The notes: a model not told the origin generated them from the sequence alone. A DNA stretch of 64,000 nt from Allomyces arbusculus (GCA_027604705.1 JADHYV010000076.1:24496-88495); one strand, 5' to 3'. Positions 23,144 through 35,684 are shown, numbered from the stretch's first letter. Translations and numbers: made by a program.

Positions 23144-26100
23144 ATGAGCAGCGAGATACTGCTCGGGCCCGTCGAGTTTGCCGTCTGGCAGATGGCGACC
23201 CGCGTGGTCATCGTCGCCACGGTCGCGCAGATCATGTACCTGACCGTCTTTGTAGATCGCCCGGGCTTTCAAGTGGCGGCCACATTAGACATTGTCGCGA
23301 CCATTCGCTCGCTCGTGCGATTTGCGCGACGATCGCGGCGACCACCCGGCAAGAAGTCGGCGCGCCACCGAAATGGATGCGCTCGGCAACTTCGTCAAGT
23401 TGCTTTGGCCATGGTGCTCTTGCTGTTGGCGATTGTGTCGACGCTCGTCGACTACGGCATCGATATTGCGTTTGCCGCGTACCAACGCGACCGTCAAGTC
23501 ACGATTGCGTGGGTGCGGCCGTCCAATGCGTCGCGGCGCATCAGCGTTCCGTCGTCGCAATTCGCCATGCCCGTGCATCGTCGCACGGCCAATGCGCTGC
23601 TCCAGTCGGCAATCCAACATGACTTGGTTGTGGCGGGCGACACGGCGTGGGTTCGCTCGCTCGGCGCCCTGACAGAGGCCGAGATTATGGCTATGCGGTT
23701 TAAGGATCGGTGCGGCGACGCGATGCCCGATGACGCGGCCACCAGCAAAACCGCAACGAGTACTTCTGTCGAGAACGGAGCCGGCTGGCCGAGCGCGATC
23801 ACGGGCAAGGGGACGGTGGGCTTGAACATCGAGTCATTGTCAAGCCAGCGCGTGATTGTGCATGGGACGGTACGCTGGCACACCTTTGTTTCTGCGATTC
23901 GGTCACTGTCGCCCGAAATGATGAATCGGTTGCTAATGCTCTACCTTCTCCACCCATTTTGTAGCACCAACGGCTTTACCCGGTCGAGATTTATGACGAC
24001 GTCGACCACGTCATCATGGCCGTGCCGATGCCGCAGCCCAACGACGCGAGCCCACTCGTTCGGCTCAACGGTGCTGACGACAGCGGGCAAGGGCAGGGCG
24101 CCAAACAGACCGACACTGACGCGACGGCCAAGCAGTTCGGAGCCACGGCGTTTGGTGCATTTATTTCCGGCTACGAAATGGCATGCGGCCAGTCGCCCGA
24201 GGACGTAGGCCAGTGGCTCCGCGACCATTCGACGACCGCATCGGGGCACCGCTTCTCTGTTGCTGTGGACCTTGGCCGGTCCAAGATTCCGAACTCGATG
24301 GCCAACGACTCGGCGGTCCAAAAGGAGCACGCGACGCGCAAGACGGCGCTGCACTACCTCGACTACAATTTCGCGAACCCGGGGAGTTCCGCCAACTTGT
24401 CAACTGGTTCTGCAGCAGCATTGCTCGTGCATGTCGACCCGGACCGTACGGCCATGGGCGAGTACGAGATGCTCGTGTTTGGGTCGCTGACGACGACGAC
24501 CAACGGCACCATGGTATCGCCGCTCGTCATGGTTTCCGAGGCCGTTGCCGCAGCACAGCAGCTCCCGCCGAAACGCCGAATCGTCATGCAAATGGCCGTC
24601 GAGGAAGTGCAGCAGACCTGCGCCAAGATGACCGGGTCGGCCAACCAGTTCAAGATTGCCAATGGGACCGTGTCACTCGACAACAGTACGAGTACCGACA
24701 AGGCCAAGTCTCCGTTTACTTAGGTCAAGACAGCGATCCCCAACCAGTCGGACCCGCAGCATTGCCGCGTGACCATGGCCGGGCTCGCGTCGATGCGCAT
24801 GGCTGATAAGGATGCGGCGCCCTCGACGGCAACGCCGATGCGCGAGTCGCTGCAGTACCTAAGCGGCGCGCAAGTATGCAAAATATCGATTCGTACACGG
24901 AACAGCCCGGACCCGCTCATGGCCCCCGAATCGATTGTCTTCACGCAGCCGGGCGATTACGTGGCCGTCGCGCGCATCGTCCAGCAGGACCAGGAGCATC
25001 GACTCAAGTGCCTCGACTCGGCCGTGCCGAGCTCGGCCGCACCCGCACAGTACCAGGAAAAGCGCACCGAGCAGCGTCCGACGCTCGCGCTCGGGTTCCT
25101 GTCGCGCATGTGGGCGCCTATTTCCAGCGATCCCACCCAGTTCTGGGGCCAGTGGGTCACGAACCGGCTCGACGTGTCGGACTTGGGCGGTCTCTTGGCC
25201 GACGGCCCGTCGTTTTTGTCGTGGACCGACCCGGACGGGCCGCAGCAATATACTGCTCCCGCCGTTCGTGCGGAACTGTGGGAAATCCTTGGGTCCCTGG
25301 CCGTGCTGCTCGTGACGCTGGTTCTCGCCTTCTTGGACATCCCCTCGCTTTACGACACGGTTGTGACGCAGCTCTTTCTTTGGCCGGAACTCCGCCGCTC
25401 GCTCGGCGACAAATCGGCCGACCCGACGGCCACCGTTTCGATGGTCGAGGACCTGACATTTGCCGCAACGCTCGTGCTCATCGAGTACCCCGCTGGCATG
25501 GACCCGGAACTCGCGCGCGCGTCAGGGGAATTGGGGTTCCGTCCACAGACGGCGTTTGACGTGCAGTTTGTGCATGCTGACCAGGCCGAAGTGTGGACGC
25601 CGTTTGGACCAATCCCGCTCGACCCAAAGAACCAGACCGCGTTTGCGGCCGACGATCTCGAGGCCGCGCGGTTCGTGCCGCAGCCGAACGACGACAACAC
25701 GTCCATTTATCCCCCTCCCCCGTCTGCGTCGGTTGCGGGCGCGTCGACATCGCGGCATTCAGATTCGGTCGGCACGTTCACGTCGACGATGCTTCCGCCA
25801 AAGCTTAGCGAACGCGCAGCGGGGTGGGACAAGGCGAGCATCACGTCCATGTCGATACCCCTTGCGCTGGATGGCGACCGCGCACTACGACCCAGCAGTC
25901 TGACTGCGGCCGATATCGACGACGGTGACGACGACGACGTGGCTGTCCCGCTCGGAGCGTCGTGGACGGTAAATCGCCGGGTCCGCGTATGCGATCCGGA
26001 ACTCATGCCCGTGGTGGTCATGGTCTCGACCAATTACCAGGCTATTCTCGCGCGCAAGAGGAAACGGATCCAGGAGCTCCGCAAGCGCGACGAGATGGCG

Positions 26101-26163
26101 CGTGCCGCCAAGCTTCCGTCGTCGGCGCGGAGCAGATGTGAATTGACGAGCACAACGTTGTAG
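23144..26163 (+). CDS. Family A protein 2: large three-TM membrane protein, with in-frame TAG or a 54-nt intron
   Basis: Exons 23144..23869 and 23965..26163 (95-nt intron, GTACGC donor, gtag acceptor, same position and phase as in gene 1). The N-termini are nearly identical in pattern (SEILLGPVEFAVWQ in both); TM segments lie near 15-37, 85-110 and 680-700. Conserved tail blocks: SLYDTVVTQLFLWPELRR, VEDLTFAATLVLIEYPAGMD, FDVQFVHADQAEVWTPFG, LMPVVVMVSTNYQAILARKR. The reading frame meets TAG at 24721-24723 but is otherwise open from 23965 to 26163 in the same frame, and homology to gene 1 continues on both sides. Either 24670..24723 (GTGTCA...CTTAG, exactly 54 nt, phase 0) is a small intron, giving 956 aa, or the gene carries a nonsense mutation. 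Function unknown; see family-A protein 1. Confidence 0.72.
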
Positions 26164-26691
26164 ACCCATTTTTTCACATACCTCGCTAGTTTTGCCATTT
26201 TTTTTGCTGTGTTTTGGCTTGTTGAGCACAATTTGTTTGTTGGTCGTGCCTTTCTAAGACGAGTATTCCTCAATGAACTCCTCTCTCTTTGCGTGTCCTT
26301 GTTCGTCCGCTCTTGCTCGACACGATTAGCCGAGATGGGGCTCGACTAAGCAAAGCCATCAAGGGACCAATCATGCTGGCGCGCTGCCTGCCCCGCTCCC
26401 CGCTCCTGCCCCTTCGCCTCCCGCCGGCATTTGGTCGTTGTTCTCGACGCGATTCCGATGCCGCGCTTCGTGCACAGAACAATGACCGGAGACGGAGGTG
26501 GTGGTGGCGGAACTGGAGGGTATCATAATTATAACAAGAGATCACGTTGCGCATTCCTATTTCACGCAAATTTATAGTCGATCGAAGCTACAGGTATCCC
26601 TCACAACCTACCACTCGTCTCAGGCGGCGCTACCCACCAGTTCACCACCGTTCCCGGCCCGCACCGCTCGACCGCGCGCGCAAATGATCCT
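26164..26691. other. Gap between convergent stops of family-A gene 2 (+) and the RPEL gene (-)
   Basis: About 0.5 kb holding the two 3' UTRs. No gene, repeat or clear AATAAA signal was seen. Confidence 0.4.
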
Positions 26692-27757
26692 CTAGTGAAA
26701 CGCCGTGTTCTGCAGCGACTGCTCGTGCACCGACATTTCGTTCTTCTTGAACTGGTTGAGCTCCTCACGGATCCTGTCCATGAGCGTTGCCGGTCAATAT
26801 TGTCAACAGAGAATGAGCGCGAGCCAGGGGGACACGCACTCCATCTTCATGCGCGGCGTGAGCTTGCGGAACGTGGCATTCGTGTCGGGCTTGCGGTTGT
26901 ACTCGGTCTTGCGGAACGTCGGCAGCACCTCGACGGTTTCATCAAACTTGATGCCGAGCTTGGATGTGACCTCGGCCGGCATCGGGCGCGCGGCCAAATG
27001 GCTGTTGAGCGTGTCCGTGAGCTGCGCACGCTTGAGTTGGTCAGCCGTGGCTGTGAGCGACGCATCCACGTTGTTGACCTCTGAGCAAGGGACCGCCGGG
27101 TGGCGGGTGAGGATAGGGATGATCGATCATGAGCGAGGGCGGGTGGAGGGCATACCCTTCAGAATGTTCTTCTCGACAAGCTCGGTGCGCTCGGGCCGCT
27201 TCTTGAGGCACCCCTTGAGCTGCGACGACCGCTCCTTGATGCTCGGCGGCTGGTGGAGGACCAAGGGCTCCTCTTGGATCGTGCCGGGCTTGCCCGCCGT
27301 CGCAATCGAGTCGGACGAGTCGACTAGATATCCAAAGACCTCATCATCAGCCGTCGTCCTGATCGCTGCCATCCGCGCGTACCCCCCGACAGAACGTACC
27401 GCGAATGATATTGCGCAGCTTGAGGTCGACCTTACTCGGCCGCCGGCCCAGACGCGCCGCGAGCCGCTCCTTCTCCTTCTCCTTGTCACTCGCGGACGAC
27501 GCTCTCTCCTCCATCGAGTCGCTTTCGGGCAACGCATTCTCGTCGGGCATCGTGTCGGTGGTCGGCGTCGACGAAGCTGAGTAGGATTGCAGCGATGGCG
27601 ACCGACGCGCGGCCTCGACGCGGTCGGGCACCGGCGCATTGGGCACGATGCGCGGCACAAGCGACGCGGCCGTCTCGGCAGCGGTGGTCGACCCGTGCGA
27701 CGCGACAGCGGCAGGGACGGCCTTGATCGCGTCCATCGTTTGGGTGTCCGAGGCCAT
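26692..27757 (-). CDS. Phactr-like RPEL-repeat protein with PP1-binding C-terminus
   Basis: Exons 27757..27400, 27323..27156, 27080..26840 and 26773..26692 join to 282 aa (introns 76, 75, 66 nt). Three RPEL motifs are visible: LAARLGRRPSKVDLKLRNII (~99-118), LKGCLKKRPERTELVEKNIL (~155-174), and a weaker LNSHLAARPMPAEVTSKLGI (~200-219). RPEL motifs bind G-actin. The C-terminus is the striking part: LGIKFDETVEV resembles the Phactr PP1 docking motif (LIRFSDYVEV), and after KLTPRMKME the tail IREELNQFKKNEMSVHEQSL, then QNTAFH, resembles the Phactr end (IRKELNEFKSxEMEVHExSRxxTRFH). So it probably recruits protein phosphatase 1 under actin control. An upstream in-frame ATG at 28009 would add 84 Pro/Ser-rich residues. 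Divergent from the DOCK gene. Confidence 0.85.
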
Positions 27758-28536
27758 GGCGCGGGCGGAAGATGTCGAGGGGGCAAGCGGTGGGGAGGAG
27801 GACGACGTCGATCGAGAGTACGCGACGGGGTCAGAATCAACAAATGGGGACGGTGATAGAAGGGTGAAAGAGCGCTGCGCGATGCGTGCGGAGCGGGTTG
27901 ACGCGGGTCGGTTGGCTTTGCAAGGGGCAAGGTCGTCGGAGGACGGGCGGCGATAAGGGCGGTGTGCGAGGCAGTCTGCGGCGGCAAGTGTGCCCGGGGG
28001 TGACGACACGGGGATTGGGTCGGTGTGGGCGAGAGGGGTCGTGCTGGGGGCGAACAGGAAGAGAGTGGAAGTAGCGTCTTTCGCAGCAAGTCGGAGCGGA
28101 GAGAGAAGTGATAGGCCGCGATCAAAAACGGCGGATCATGGATCACAGTCGACGATGGCAAGCCAGGCCGACGTTGCTTGCAGCGAGCAAAGCTGGCGAG
28201 CAAATGGCCGGCCAGCCAGCGCGAAAACGCACGTCCTTTGAGATAATTAATCACACGGTGTCTCCTGTCCCGCACTCGCACCTCATTTGCTTGCCGTAAC
28301 TCGCGTGACCGCGATTCAAACACAGCCCGACAATTTGCCAAGACGCAATCCACTCCAGTCCGCTGGCACTCCCCGAGCAGTCTTTTCCTTGTGCCGACGG
28401 CTTGATTTGATTCCAACTTGCTGCAGTCTCAGAACACGGGTTACCCGATTGTTGTCGCTCTTACTCGCGGGCGCCTCGAGTGCTGGCCCGTCGCCGCTCC
28501 CCCTGCATTGCCGACTATTTCCTCAGGCTCGCCAAC
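27758..28536. promoter_or_regulatory. Divergent region between RPEL gene (-) and DOCK gene (+)
   Basis: About 0.8 kb between outward-facing starts, carrying the 5' UTRs and promoters of both actin/Rho regulators. The part next to the RPEL gene is open in its frame up to 28009 and could be coding. No TATA box was recognised. Confidence 0.4.
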
Positions 28537-31500
28537 ATGCCGGACGCGAGCCGTGCCGTACCGGCCCCGATTACGATTCCAAAGACGGGATCCGCGGCGA
28601 ACTTACGTCGTGCCAACACCTCCGTCGACACGTTCGCCGATGTGCCGGCTAATAACGGCACCGGCTCGCACCTCAACCACACTCGTCCCGGCACGGGTCA
28701 TTCACGCACGCCCACATCGGCGTCGACGTCGCTCGGCCCCAGCGTAAGCGCCATTCCGGCGCCGCCACCGCCGCCACCGCTCGTCAAGACGGCGAGTTTT
28801 GTCCGTCGTGCTACGCTGACCGGTAAAGATGGGAGCGTGACGCCCATCGTTGCTGGACGAGGCGCGCGGCAGCTGAGCTTGAGTTCCAACAATCCGTTGT
28901 CCCCGAGTGGCATTATCCCGACAATTCCGCGCGAGCAGCCGCGCGGACCCTTCAGCTTCCTCCTTTCCGGCAACGTGACAGATTCGGTGCGTTTGGCCCT
29001 CATTTTTCGCGCACCGAGGTGGAGAACGCTCTTGACTGACAACTTGAACGATTTCTTGTACGAACAGCAGCACAACATTCCCGATCTCTCGTCGATCAAG
29101 GCCGAATACCAAGAGCAGGCACGCCGGCTCTCTCTGTTCTACGATTTCCATCCATTTTCTCTAACAAAGTACTGCACACATAGGATGGCGCCGTGGACCC
29201 GCACGAGCCTCTCGTTTCGGTCAAGAAAGCGCTGGCTCTCGAACCTCTGCAGGGCCACGTCAAGCAGCCGCTCGTTTCCAAGGACCACTTGAACGAGTGG
29301 TCGGCCTCGTCGCACGCCGTCATGACGTGCCTTGAAGCGCACCGATGCGTCGTTAAGCCGTTGGCGCCGCACTTGGCCGACTACCGTCCCCTCCTGCCCT
29401 CGGCCGAGGAGCCCAAGGACGACGAGCCCGTGTCGCCGTCGACCGACGTTGACAAGCTCTCGCAGCGGCTGTTTGTGCTCTCGCAGGACCACGTGTGGGC
29501 CGAGCGCACGGTACCGGAATGGCGGCGGTGCGACATGCTGAGTGCGTGGGTGCCCGGCCCGTGGCTCGAGCTTGCCCTCGACCGCTGCGCCTTCCCCGAC
29601 TTTGTGCAGCCGCTGTTTGTGCAAATGACCGTCTTCCACCAAGGGTACGGCACGCGGCTCACGGAAACGTTCCACTGCGAGACCAACGTCGCCGGCGACA
29701 TGCACTGGCTCGAGCTCGTGCGTGGTGCGGCCGCGTTCCCGACCGACAAGGCCCGTGGGCTCTTGCCCATGTCAATGCTGCATGATGCCGACGCCGTGCT
29801 CGTGGTCAAGGTTGACCGGATTCTCGACAAGGCCATTGACAACACCCCTGTCACGCCAACGCTCAAAAAGCTCGCGCCGTTCCGGCAAACGTGGGCGTAC
29901 GCGGCGATCCCGCTCGCGTCGCTGGCGTCGGCACAGGGGCAGGTGGCGATCACGACCGTGCATGTGCGCAAGCACCCGTCGACCATGGCGCAGTTTTTGC
30001 AGGCTATGATCGGGAATGCCACGTCAAACCCGGCCATTGCCAAGTCGATCGATGCGGATATTCGGATTCGGATCGAAAAGAACGTGCAGCACGCGATCGA
30101 CCCCGTGTTCTTGCCCGATGGTGGCGGGTGCGACGCTCTGGCCGTGCCCAAGCGCATGCCCAAGGATCACGAGCCGCGGCCGACCATCATGCGGCCGTTT
30201 GACTCGGCCAAGGAGCGGTTGCATCTCTCGTCGCGCATCCGCCACGAATTGCTTCTGTTCCCGCTGTCGCTGGCGATCAAACGCGGTAAGGGTCGTAACA
30301 TGGTCGTGGACGTGGAAGTGTGCAACGGCAAGGGCGAGCCGATTCTGTGCGTTGCGGGCCGTTCAGGCGAGCCCGCGTGGCGCTTTTCCGCGTCGACAAA
30401 CGTCATGTACCACGAAAAGGTTTGAAATTTGCTTTCCAGTCCCACTTCTCGCTCGATGTTGTGTCTCTCATTCATGGATTCTGTGTTCCGTAGACACCGA
30501 CTTTTGAGGACGAGATCAAGTGCCGCTTGATGCCGACCAAGGAAAAGCTGCACCTTCGCTTCGTTTTCTCGCACGTGGCATGCAAAGACAAAAACCCGGC
30601 CGTCCTGGTGCGCCTGTTCCTCCCAAACGCGGTCATTTACGTTTGCTGCATCTTGGACCCACGCTCCTTTGGTTATAGACGCCTTGTGGGTTCGCCTTCC
30701 TTCCGCTCCAAGACGACACGGGCAAGTACATCGACGACCTCGATTACACGCTGCCCGTGTACCAGGGCGACTTCAAGGACGGCAAGTACCTGACGTCGGG
30801 TGGCGCAAGAAACGGCAACGAGTCGGTCAAGGACGTATTTAAGGTTCGCCTCCAGGTCGACAGCTCGTTCATCTTCCAGGACAAGCCGCTCTTCACGCTG
30901 CTTGAGGGCGCCGGCGCGGCAGACGCGGCGGTCGCCAACATTATGTCCGCCAACGCCAAGGAATTGACGAGCGCGTTCCCGGTCGTGCTCAACTACCTCA
31001 TGGCCTACCTGCAAACGCCAGGAATTCCGGCACCGCAGACGGTCGTGGCGCTCAACGCGCTGATTCATACCGTGAACACGGTGCACTCGGAGGCGGTGCA
31101 TTCCGGGTCAGGCAGCCCACTCGTACAGTGGGTGCGCGCCGATATGACGGCCGACGGCGTGCACGAGGCGCTCCTGCGCGCGTGGTGCGGGGTGCTCGAA
31201 GCGCACGCGCTCGTGCCGCCGAATTCACCCGCGCCGAACGCGTGGAACGATCTCGGGCTTGGACAGTCGTGGTTTTTGTTTGGGGCCATTGTCAAGAGCA
31301 TGACGCTCGCGGTTGGGCGGCAAGGGTCGCTCGGGAACCAGGGCGAGTTGACGACGTTGTTGAAACGGTTGGTCGACCTCCTGACGCCGTTTGGTACGTT
31401 CCTTCTCTGTCGCTTGCCTCGGGGCCTGATATCTGACCTTTTATATCCTGTAGTTCTGCGCAAGGCAACGGCAGGGCTCAACCTCGCCAAGGACCTCAAC

Positions 31501-34500
31501 AACAACCTCGCCTACTTTGTGCGCGACTTGATCCTGCTCGTGCCCATCGAGCTCGTGCTCGACCTCGTCTTGCTGCACGTCAACGCAATTGATATTGGCG
31601 ACTCGGCCACTTTGGCGAGCATCAAAACCGAGTTCCTGGCCCACGTTGCCGGCTCCGAGCACCCGTTTCCGCTCGACCAAATTGTGACTGAGGTCGTGCG
31701 GTGTTTGGTGCATACGAACCGCGAAATCCGTGTGCTCGGCATCACCATGTGGCGCGACGTCCTCGTCGCGCGGTCCGTCATTGCAACCTCGGCCGACGTC
31801 GCTGCCGTGTGGACCGGCCGACCCTCCGTCGACGCGCACGTACTCTACTACTTTGCGTCGGTCACGCTGACGCTGCTGCCCTCGCTGCTGCCGCAGACCT
31901 CGACTGAGGTGCTCGTGATGCGCACGGTCGCGCTATGCACGATTTTCTCGCTGATGCATTTGGTTAAGCATCCGCGATTCGCATCGTGGGCTAAACAGGT
32001 ACTCGACGACGGCGCGTGGATGCAGCGGCTGATGCTGCTGCTCAACGAGTTTCAGTACGGGACGAGCGAGCAGGCCGAGGCGCGGTTGGTTGTGGTGCAG
32101 CAACGTGGTGCGGGCGGGGCCAAGGTCCGTCGGGAACCAATTTCAGACAGACTCTTTCGTCGGTCGTAGATTGTGACCAATCTCCATTCCCGCGATAGAA
32201 ATTCCTGGAAGACTACTTTAAGAGCCACGTCTCGACCGTTCGCGGCAAACTCGGTCGCCCCGGCACCGCCAAGACCGATACAGCGAGTGTCGCCGCGTCG
32301 CAGCGCGTCTCGGACCAATCTGTCGCACAAGAAATGCACCTGAGCGCACACATTGCCCACATGGTTCTGCGCGCTTTTGACGAGCTCACGCCCGTCTTCC
32401 CGACGTCGCGCGGCACGTTCCTCGAGTTCCTGATTCAAGCGCTGTGGATCCCGGTCGGCGAGGAGGGTGCCGCGCAAGTGCTATCGCGCATCGCGACCAT
32501 GATCGAAGCGGACCCCGTGATAATTCTCGAGAGGTACACGGAGCCGCTGATCGATGCGCTGCTGCGCACGGCGAGTAATGTCGCGGCGCGTGTGCGGTCG
32601 GCCGCGGGCCATGTGCTCTTCACCATGTTCCGCACGTGCTATTCGCTGCAGGCGCGCGATATGAAACATGGGCGCGCGTTCTCGCAGTTCCGGATCCAGG
32701 TTACGGTTGCGATCTCGCAGCTGCGCAATGGAAACATGGAGCACTTGGCGCAGTGCTGGGACGAGATTGCGTCCAAGTGCGCGGGGTGCACGGATGCCGG
32801 GTTCCGCGAAAAGGTGCGCTCGGTGCACTCAATTGCGATGGCGTGGGTGGACCTAGACTTACGCTTCTTGGCCCATGTAGATGCTCAGCGCGAGTCAAAT
32901 TCTCAGCGCGGTGATCCGGAACGGGATTCGGCTCGAAACGATCCCGGACCTCGAGTCGCGCATTGACTGCTACGGTGAGATTGCCAAGGGATATTGCAAC
33001 ACGCCCGACCTGCGTCTTGCGACGCTCGAAACGATTGTACGCTGGGTGTTACCTCGGACAAACTCCATCAGTTTGTGCCCCTCACCTCGTTTGCAATTCC
33101 ACAGGGCAACATTCAAGCCGACGCAGGCTACCTGACCGAGGCCGCGCTCGCGTACCTGCACGCCGCCGCGCTGATTTCCGAGTACCTCTTCATGCAAAAC
33201 GTGCGGTACCCGGGCCCAAAAGGCGCCAAGGCCTTTGCCGCGTGCAACCCGAACCTGGTCGAGGAAGTGTTGCCCGTCACGATTCGCGACGAGGGCGCGT
33301 TTTCGAGCGACGAGTTTAGCGAAGACGGGCTCATCACGTTCCTCGACCGCGCCGTGCCGCTGCTGCACAAGGCCGCGCAGTATGAAATGGTCAACGAGGT
33401 CTACAAGTTGCTCGTGCCGATTCTCGAGGCGAGGCGCGATTGGGCACGACTGGCCGCGGCGCACCAACAGCTGGCTGATGCGTTCTCGGTACTGAGTCAC
33501 AAGCCGGCGCGCATCTTTGCCACGTATTACCGCGTCGCGTATATCGGCGCTGCGTGGGGCGAGCTCAACGGCAAGGCGTTTGTTTATCGCGAAAAGGGCA
33601 TGTGCATGCTGCCGGATTTTGCGACGAAGCTGCGGGTGCGATGCGTTGTCTCTTGACTCCTTCCGCGTCTACAAACGACTCACTCATTCACGGCATTTTC
33701 CACAGACCAACTTTGCCTCCATGGGCGACACGTTCCAGATCCTGCAAGAGTCGGGCACGATCGACGAGTCCAAGCTCGACCCGGCCAAGGCCTACGCGCA
33801 GGTGACGCACGTCGACGCCGCGTCCTCTTCGTCCTCATCCAACTCCAACGACGGCCCCACCACCAAGCACGCCGACCTGTCGGGCGTGCGGCAATTCACG
33901 TACATGGTCCCGTTCACCCCGTCGGGCAAGACGCACGGCGACGTGTCGACACAGTGGCTCAAGCACGTGCACGTCGCGACGCGGTGCCCGTTCCCGTCCT
34001 GGACCAAGCGGCACGAAATCGTGAACGTGACTACGACCGACCTGAACCCGCTACAAGTGTCGACGCAGGCGATTGCCGCACGGACAGCGCGACTGCGGTC
34101 GCTCGTGCATGCGGCGCCCGTCGATACCAAGTCGCTACAAATGGTCCTGTCGGGCTCGCTCCGGCCGCAAGTCAATTCCGGGCCAGGAGAGATTGCGCGC
34201 GTGTTCTTGGGGGCTAGTGGGGTCGGGTCGACGTACCCGACGTCGCAGGTCGAGGAACTCAAGGCCGCGTTCCGCCTGTTTTTGCGTGTGTGCGAGGTTG
34301 CCGTGACGGTGAACCGACAGCTGATTCATGATGGTACGTTGTTGTGTGCGCGTGATTCATTCAGGGCGTGCTCGAGCCGTCACTCACCGTCGCTGATCCG
34401 GCCTGGATAGATCAACTGGATTACCAAAAGGACCTGGAGCTCGGGTACGAGCAGCTGGTCGCGCAGCTCGAGCCCTTGCTGCAGGCCAACGTGGGCGGCA

Positions 34501-34680
34501 CCGCGCACAGCCCCATCTCGCCGCAGAAGATTGCCAACGCGTACGTGCCACAATACTCTGCGGCCACAGGTCGGTATCGGACTCACAAATTGGACTCGAT
34601 CCACCAGGGACGCGCACGTCAAGCAAATTGTCGAATTTCTCGGCTCGCAGGAAAATCTGGCCGCGTTCTTGTTGGAGTGA
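28537..34680 (+). CDS. DOCK-family Rho GTPase exchange factor, zizimin (DOCK-C/D) type
   Basis: Twelve exons: 28537..28986, 29068..29118, 29184..30419, 30494..30607, 30679..31393, 31454..32124, 32199..32813, 32881..33036, 33105..33635, 33706..34333, 34411..34540, 34608..34680 (1789 aa). DHR-1 (C2, lipid-binding), about 535-620: ASTNVMYHEK joined to TPTFEDEIKCRLM, LRFVFSHVACKDKNP, GFAFLPLQDDTGKY. An alpha-solenoid middle follows. DHR-2 (GEF), about 1290-1770: RIDCYGEIAKGY, LTEAALAYLHAAALISEYL, YYRVAYIGAAWGELNGKAFV, AYAQVTHVDA, FTPSGKTHGDVSTQWLKH, SLQMVLSGSLRPQVNSGPGE, FLRVCEVAVTVNRQLIHD. By family it exchanges GDP for GTP on Cdc42/Rac-type GTPases at membranes without a DH domain. The 29119..29183 intron keeps frame only with a GC donor (CAG|GCACGC). 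The ATG at 28537 was chosen for its context; 28480 is in frame upstream. Confidence 0.92.
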
Positions 34681-34738
34681 AGCGACTGATGGGTGGGCCA
34701 GGCGGACTTGGGGACCTTGTGTTCTGACTGAAGTAAAG

Positions 34739-34744
34739 AATAAA
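34739..34744 (+). terminator. Candidate polyadenylation signal of the DOCK gene
   Basis: AATAAA 59 bases after the DOCK stop codon. Motif only. Confidence 0.45.
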
Positions 34745-35319
34745 AAAGTGCGCTTCCACCAAATTGCCGGCAAACGTTGCGACTGCGATGCAGTGCACCA
34801 CTCGATGTAGAACCGGAGAGAAGCAACTGCGTGAGCGATGGCACGAGCACAACGCGCGAGAACACATGCTGGCAGCACCCGTTCATCAACAACGTCACGC
34901 TTGCGAGGTCCATTTGGCGCAACTGCTCGAACTGGATGGGGACCAACGACCATCGCCATGAAGTGCACTGCTGGCTGTGCACTGCGCGACCATCGTACAA
35001 CAGTCGGCGGGCCCGGCCGCGCAGCGGCAAGACGAGCTGCAGACACATCATGCGTCGGTGGTTGAAGTCCTTGACGGGGATACACGAACCGACCATGTCG
35101 GCGGAGTCAAGGTAGCGCACGGAGTGGTGCCAGACGCTCTTTGATGGCGCGGATGGCAGCGTGCAGGTCGGGCGCGAAGAGACTGGGCGCGACGAGCGCG
35201 AGATGCATGGCCGTGATCGAGTCCAGTTGGTGCGCAATCGCGCTCACAATCTCGCCAGGCAACTGGTCCAAACGCAGCTGAGGAGCGCGCCCGAGGGGCG
35301 TCGCAGTGGCCAGCAACAT
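34745..35319 (-). pseudogene. F-box-like/LRR gene relic (5' part), frameshifted
   Basis: Minus-strand reading from an ATG at 35319 gives LRLDQLPGEIVSAIAHQLDS followed by ITAMHLALVAPSLFAPDL. This is the same F-box-like start as the cluster at 54-63 kb (QLPYHVLERIAEFLG ... AMHFALAAPTTFAPCL). The frame then ends. A second frame continues the homology (MCLQLVLPLRGRARR ... WRWSLVPIQFEQLRQ ... VVLVPSLTQLLLSG), matching the segment after the F-box in the intact proteins. The LRR half is absent or unrecognisable. It is a single dispersed relic about 17 kb from the cluster, abutting the DOCK 3' end. Confidence 0.75.
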
Positions 35320-35684
35320 GGTGGTTGACCAAGGCTAGAGGTCGGCCACATCAACATTAGCAGAGAGAGAAAGGAGATGATGTGCGAAGAGGGAGAGAGA
35401 TTGGTGAGCGGTTCACGACGACATGCCGGTACTGCTAATCCCTCAGTTGCAGGCGCCACGTCGCGCGATGGGAGACTCTCTTCTGCAGCCGTGCGTAATG
35501 TGCTTGTGCAACCATCGACAGCTTCACCTGCCAGCGTCATGGTCCAAAACCCATTTCCAGTCCGATTTGCTCAATGGTGACAATGGAGAAGCGAGGCACA
35601 GCAACCAAACCCAAGACAACGCAAACGATACTTGAACCACAAAAATACCGAAAAACAACCAGGCGCACACACACGGCTCACACC

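Noticed and set aside
27127-28416. 429-aa minus-strand frame upstream of the RPEL gene
   Set aside because: Arg/Pro-rich frame; only its last ~56 codons (27323..27156) are real, as exon 2 of the RPEL gene.
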